Assembly: GCA_964645655.1 (NCBI GenBank)
Contig: CAZXZS010000001.1
Span: 248,001 to 312,000, forward strand
Direction: 5' to 3'
DNA length: 64,000 nt
From: JAGOUA01 sp964645655
GTDB taxonomy: Bacteria; Patescibacteriota; Patescibacteriia; 2-12-FULL-60-25
The notes below the pieces were generated by a model. That model had not been told where the DNA came from. It saw nothing but the letters and a program-made list of their open reading frames with translations, and did no database searches. This document shows positions 60,357 through 64,000 of the stretch, piece after piece. The position numbers were made by a program, and so were the translations under genes. The first letter of the stretch is position 1, and the number at the start of each line of letters is the position of its first letter.

Positions 60357-62432
60357 ATGCCTCCCGTCTATAATCACGACCATGATAATGAGATCACGCT
60401 CTTCGGCGACGTGAATTTTCGCAATGCCGGCCGCCGTTTCGGCATCAAGACGGACGACCGCCGCCGCCACGTCTACATCATCGGGAAGACGGGCATGGGC
60501 AAGTCGACGCTGATGGAAAACATGATCCTGGCCGACATCTATGCCGGCCACGGCTGTTGTTATATCGATCCGCATGGGGACGTCGCCGAGAAGCTCATGG
60601 ACTTCATCCCTCCGGAACGCCTGAATGACGTCGTCTATTTCAATCCGGCGGATACGGCGTTTCCGGTCGGCTTCAACATCCTCGAGACGTCCGGCGATCC
60701 GGACCGCAAGCACCTCGTCCGTGACGGCCTGATGGGGGTCTTCAAGAAGATCTGGCCAGACGTCTGGAGCGCGCGCATGGAGTACATCCTGACGAACTGC
60801 ATCTCTGCCCTGCTGGACTATCCGGGCGCGACCCTCATGGGCGTCAACCGCATCCTGGTCGACAAGGAGTATCGCGAAAAGGTCGTCGAGCAGATCCGTG
60901 ACCCGGTCGTGAAGACCTTTTGGGTCGCCGAATATGCCTCGTGGGACGAGAAATACGCGACGGAAGCGGGGGCCGCCATCCAAAACAAGGTCGGCCAGTT
61001 CTTGTCGTCGGGAGTCGTCCGCAACATCGTGGCGCAGGTCAAGTCGACCATCGATATCCGCAAGATCATGGACGAGGGGAAGATCCTGATCGTCAACCTT
61101 TCCAAGGGCCGCATCGGTGAAGACGGCATGCGCCTGCTCGGCGGCATGATCGTCACCAAGATCCAGCTGTCGGCCCAGGAACGGCAGAACATGGAAGAGA
61201 AGGACCGCCGCGACTTCTATTTCTACGTCGACGAGTTCCAGAACTTCGCCAACGAGTCGTTCGCGACCATCCTTTCCGAGGCGCGCAAGTACCGCCTCAA
61301 CCTCATCGTCGCGCACCAGTACATGGCGCAGCTTGAAGAGGAGGTGCAGGATGCCATTTTGGGCAACGTCGGCACCATGATCGTGATGCGCGTCGGCCCG
61401 CAAGACGCCGAATTGCTCGAGACCGAGTTCGCCCCGACGTTCACGCCGGAAGACCTGGTCAGCCTCGCGAAGTTCCAGATGTACTTGAAGCTCATGGTCG
61501 ACGGTGTCGCCACGCAGCCGTTCTCCGCCAATACGCTCCCTCCCATCGCGAAGCGGACGGGGAGCTTCGAGAAGGCCGTCCAGGGCAGCCGTGAGCGGTA
61601 CGCCCAGCCTCGTCATATCATCGAAGAGAAGGTCCTCAAGTGGTCCGGTATGGAATTCGTGCACCTGCCGCCTGCGGATGCCGCAAATCGGACGTCCGGT
61701 GGGCCATCGGCCGCCGGTTCCCTGACGGACGCCATCATCGGGACGGCCCCAACGGATGCGATGGCCCGCAAGGCGGCCCCCGTCGTCCACTATTCCGGGA
61801 CCGCGACCGAGAGCGCGTCCGAGACCCATTTCCACGAGGATGAGACGGCGGTAGGGATCTCCATGCCGACGCTCGTGATCAAGCCGGAACGCTTGTCCGA
61901 GATCGAGGAGTCCCGAAAGGCGATCAAGGCGGCTTCCAAGATGCGCAAGAAACCAAGCTTTGCGCATACCTGCCAACGCTGCGGCAAGGTCTTTGAGCTG
62001 GCGGTCCAGCTGGATCCTTCAAAGCCCATCTATTGCCCGGAATGCCGTGACCTGATCAAGCAGGAGCGTGAAGCCCGCCAGCAAGGCCGTTCGTCGATGG
62101 GGTCTGGAGGTGGGGGCGGCGCGCGTCGGGAGGCGGGCGGTGCTGCCCGGTCAGACCGTGGACCAATGAAGGAGCCTCGTGGCGAACGCGGCCCTACCTC
62201 GCGCAAGGGGGATCGTCCCGCCCGCGAACCCCGTCTCGACCCCGCAAAACCTGAAGAGCCTCGTGACCCGATCGTCATTCGGCCGCGCACGCCAGCCGCT
62301 CCGGCACGCTCCAGCGCGCCCGCGGAAGAGCCCTTCTTCCTTGATCTTGGCCCGATCCCGCCAACGCCATCGGCCCCGACCCCTCCGACGGCACAAGGGA
62401 CCGTCGCACCCGGGGAGACCATCCGTTTTTAG
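60357..62432 (+). CDS. Type IV secretion-like (VirD4/TraD-type) ATPase with zinc ribbon, 691 aa
   Basis: An AAA/HerA-type ATPase with Walker A GKTGMGKS (43-50), CYIDPHGDVAEKLMDFIPPE, Walker B RRDFYFYVDEFQNF (about 288-298) and the DNA-pump-like LIVAHQYMAQLEEEVQDAIL. No N-terminal membrane helix is present; the preceding gene supplies one. After the ATPase there is a C-x2-C...C-x2-C zinc ribbon (CQRCGKVFELAVQLDPSKP, YCPEC; about 538-570) and a Gly/Arg-rich disordered tail. It may pump DNA or protein at the membrane for uptake, conjugation or secretion; the substrate cannot be inferred. The transpeptidase gene follows 4 bases after its stop. Confidence 0.85.
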   Translation: MPPVYNHDHDNEITLFGDVNFRNAGRRFGIKTDDRRRHVYIIGKTGMGKSTLMENMILADIYAGHGCCYIDPHGDVAEKLMDFIPPERLNDVVYFNPADTAFPVGFNILETSGDPDRKHLVRDGLMGVFKKIWPDVWSARMEYILTNCISALLDYPGATLMGVNRILVDKEYREKVVEQIRDPVVKTFWVAEYASWDEKYATEAGAAIQNKVGQFLSSGVVRNIVAQVKSTIDIRKIMDEGKILIVNLSKGRIGEDGMRLLGGMIVTKIQLSAQERQNMEEKDRRDFYFYVDEFQNFANESFATILSEARKYRLNLIVAHQYMAQLEEEVQDAILGNVGTMIVMRVGPQDAELLETEFAPTFTPEDLVSLAKFQMYLKLMVDGVATQPFSANTLPPIAKRTGSFEKAVQGSRERYAQPRHIIEEKVLKWSGMEFVHLPPADAANRTSGGPSAAGSLTDAIIGTAPTDAMARKAAPVVHYSGTATESASETHFHEDETAVGISMPTLVIKPERLSEIEESRKAIKAASKMRKKPSFAHTCQRCGKVFELAVQLDPSKPIYCPECRDLIKQEREARQQGRSSMGSGGGGGARREAGGAARSDRGPMKEPRGERGPTSRKGDRPAREPRLDPAKPEEPRDPIVIRPRTPAAPARSSAPAEEPFFLDLGPIPPTPSAPTPPTAQGTVAPGETIRF

Positions 62433-62435
62433 CGT

Positions 62436-63194
62436 ATGTTTCGCCGTTCGTGGGGTGCCTGCGTCGCCTTGCTCTGCCTCATCCTGCTTCCGACGACTAC
62501 GAGGGCTGCCGAAGGGGACGCAGACAATGACGGGCTTCTAGACGCGTGGGAAGAGCGCCTGTTCCGGACGCGCCCGGATATCGCCGACACGGATGGCGAC
62601 GGGTTCGCCGATGGACTGGAAGTTCGTTCAGGCTTCGATCCGCTCCAGGCTCGCGCGGGTGCCCGCCTCGCCGAGCGTGATAGCGATGGCGATGGCTTGG
62701 CCGATGCCCTTGAGATCGCCTTTGGCAGCAATCCCTTGGATGGCGATACGGATCGTGACGGGTACCAAGACGGGACTGAAGTCAAGAACGCCTACGACCC
62801 CGTCCAAGGCGACGCCAAGCCCCTAGAAAAGCGGATCCGTGTCGATCTCTCCGAGCAAAAGCTCTACCAGGAGCTGAACGGGGTCGTCATCGCCACGCAT
62901 CCCGTCTCATCGGGGAAGGCGCGCACGCCCACGCCCGTCGGTTCCTACAAGATCACGACAAAGAGTCCGCGTGCCTGGTCTGGCAGCGCCAAGCTCTGGA
63001 TGCCGTTTTGGATGGGATTCAAGGGCTGGACCTACGGGATCCATGAATTGCCTGAATGGCCCGGCGGCAAGAAGGAAGGCAAGGATCACTTAGGGACGCC
63101 CGTCAGCCATGGGTGCGTCCGCGTCGGGGAAGGCGTCGCCCAACAGCTCTATGACTGGACACCGATTGGCACGACCGTGGTCATCCAGCGCTAA
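62436..63194 (+). CDS. L,D-transpeptidase (YkuD) with thrombospondin-3-like repeats, 252 aa
   Basis: An envelope enzyme that makes or edits peptidoglycan cross-links. Signal peptide (VALLCLILLPTTTRAAEG), then four Asp-rich calcium-type repeats (DADNDGLLDAWEERLF, DTDGDGFADGLEVRSG, DSDGDGLADALEIAFG, DTDRDGYQDGTEVKNA), then a YkuD domain with HELPEW and the catalytic SHGCVRVGE (Cys227, His225). The repeat-plus-YkuD layout suggests calcium-dependent placement at the surface. It starts 4 bases after the secretion-like ATPase and overlaps the next gene. Confidence 0.92.
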   Translation: MFRRSWGACVALLCLILLPTTTRAAEGDADNDGLLDAWEERLFRTRPDIADTDGDGFADGLEVRSGFDPLQARAGARLAERDSDGDGLADALEIAFGSNPLDGDTDRDGYQDGTEVKNAYDPVQGDAKPLEKRIRVDLSEQKLYQELNGVVIATHPVSSGKARTPTPVGSYKITTKSPRAWSGSAKLWMPFWMGFKGWTYGIHELPEWPGGKKEGKDHLGTPVSHGCVRVGEGVAQQLYDWTPIGTTVVIQR

Positions 63195-64000
63195 AATCCT
63201 TGTTTTAGCCATATTTTTAGGGTTTTTTCCAAATTCTGCCGCCATCGCCCAAGTTACCTCATCTTCCGTCCCGGCGGCCATTCCGGTCATTGAGGTCCCC
63301 CAGGTGCCGACCGCATCGCTCCAGGTCACCTCCCCCGACATGGCGACCTTCGATCCGGAGGCCTATGGCTTGGCGGCGGCATATGCCATCACCCCAAAAA
63401 CGCATCGCGAGCTCTATGCGTGGAACGCCGAAAAAAGCTGGCCGATCGCGAGCCTCACCAAGCTCATCTCCGCCCTCGTCTGGAAAAATTATACCGTCCC
63501 TTGGCAAGCGAAGATCACTTTGAAATCCGTGGATGAGGTCGGCGGGGGACGTTTGCGCGTTCCCGTCGGGACAAAAGTCAGTTTTGAGGACTTGTGGTAT
63601 GCGAGCATCACGGCAAGCGCGAATAACGCCTCGATGGCCCTCATCCGCGCCTTGGGCGTCTCGGCAAAGCAGGGCGTCACCCTCATGAACCGGGAGATCC
63701 AACGCGCCGGGGCCAAGAAAGCCGTCGTCTACGAGCCGTCCGGCATGGATGTCCGGAACGTGGCCTCGGCGCGGGAGATGGCTCTCATCGCTGACCGGGC
63801 GTTCGCATGGCGTCCGCTCCAAAAGGCGGCCAGCACCGAGACCCGCGTCGTGAAGGTCCTCAGCCCCAAGCCGCGGAACCATCCCGTGCATTCCACGAAC
63901 GATCTGCTGCGCTTCGACCCCGATGTCTGGGTCATCGCCGGCAAGACCGGCTATCTTGAGGAATCCCGCCATAACCTGGTCGCCTGGCTGCGCCCGGTGG
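63151..64000 (+). CDS. dacA: D-alanyl-D-alanine carboxypeptidase (peptidase S11, PBP5-like), 3' end outside window
   Basis: The frame is open to the window end. Serine beta-lactamase-fold motifs are present in order: SLTK (Ser101-Lys104), SAN (156-158, in TASANNASMALIRALG) and KTG (265-267, in AGKTGYLEESRHNL). It trims the terminal D-Ala from peptidoglycan stem peptides outside the cell, which limits cross-linking and prepares L,D-transpeptidase substrates. The N-terminus has a signal peptide (AKILVLAIFLGFFPNSAAIA). ATG 63151 is the first in-frame start and overlaps the transpeptidase gene by 44 bases. An alternative TTG lies at 63166. Confidence 0.9.
   Translation, partial: MTGHRLARPWSSSAKILVLAIFLGFFPNSAAIAQVTSSSVPAAIPVIEVPQVPTASLQVTSPDMATFDPEAYGLAAAYAITPKTHRELYAWNAEKSWPIASLTKLISALVWKNYTVPWQAKITLKSVDEVGGGRLRVPVGTKVSFEDLWYASITASANNASMALIRALGVSAKQGVTLMNREIQRAGAKKAVVYEPSGMDVRNVASAREMALIADRAFAWRPLQKAASTETRVVKVLSPKPRNHPVHSTNDLLRFDPDVWVIAGKTGYLEESRHNLVAWLRPV

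Noticed and set aside
60084..61976. 630-aa minus-strand ORF opposite the secretion-like ATPase
   Set aside because: Antisense shadow; the plus frame has Walker A, Walker B and zinc ribbon motifs.

Overview
The window is a GC-rich bacterial chromosome segment. It reads most like a member of the Patescibacteria (Candidate Phyla Radiation), although this is inferred from gene content and not from a phylogeny. Supporting points are a 3,720-residue secreted Cys-rich protein, a type IV secretion-like ATPase with a membrane partner, VanW and Bax-inhibitor-like proteins, an S12 with an internal insertion, compact core enzymes and short operons. TGA is used as a normal stop (for example at the end of proS), so the code is standard. 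No rRNA, transposase, integrase or CRISPR array was seen.

Layout. 1-10.5 kb: the end of ileS, an ABC-F ATPase, several uncharacterised genes, an alpha/beta hydrolase and an 1,182-residue protein ending in a nucleotidyltransferase domain. 10.6-16.2 kb: tRNA-Arg(CCG), tRNA-Lys(CTT), a Bax-inhibitor-1 protein, proS, then three minus-strand accessory genes, each with its own promoter and terminator (an inositol-monophosphatase-like protein, a frameshifted gene and an orphan). 16.2-22.6 kb: hup, rny and truB on the minus strand, divergent from infB, then trxA-trxB. 22.55-22.75 kb: a candidate structured RNA. 22.9-37.4 kb: a minus-strand hsp20/small ORF/vanW operon, then a plus-strand pair encoding a membrane protein with calcium-binding repeats and the giant secreted protein. 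37.5-43 kb: a lipoprotein, a DUF4342-like protein, hpf, secA, rpmB and two copies of a long-hairpin repeat. 43-48.4 kb: an M50 protease, a polytopic membrane protein and the str operon rpsL-rpsG-fusA. 48.4-53.6 kb: a CIRCE-controlled hrcA-grpE-hsp20-dnaK-(DUF6941-like)-dnaJ operon. 53.7-58.9 kb: nusA-yidC, then secD-secF, with SecD carrying an inserted parvulin-like region. 59-64 kb: a secretion-like membrane protein and ATPase followed by an L,D-transpeptidase and a D,D-carboxypeptidase that runs off the end.

How the parts fit. Most of the window is core information processing (translation, secretion, chaperones) plus envelope building. SecA, YidC and SecDF would export the giant Cys-rich protein, the VanW protein, the transpeptidase and the carboxypeptidase; TrxAB could support thiol chemistry.

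Two expression styles stand out. Core genes almost never have a Shine-Dalgarno sequence and start after a short pyrimidine-rich leader or directly at the predicted transcript start. The uncharacterised monocistronic genes have strong GGAGG-type sites, and most of them also have near-consensus TTGACA promoters and individual terminators. The strongest candidates for something undescribed are the two-copy long-hairpin element with a covarying stem, the SecD-parvulin fusion, the self-contained RNA at 22.55-22.75 kb and the large nucleotidyltransferase protein.
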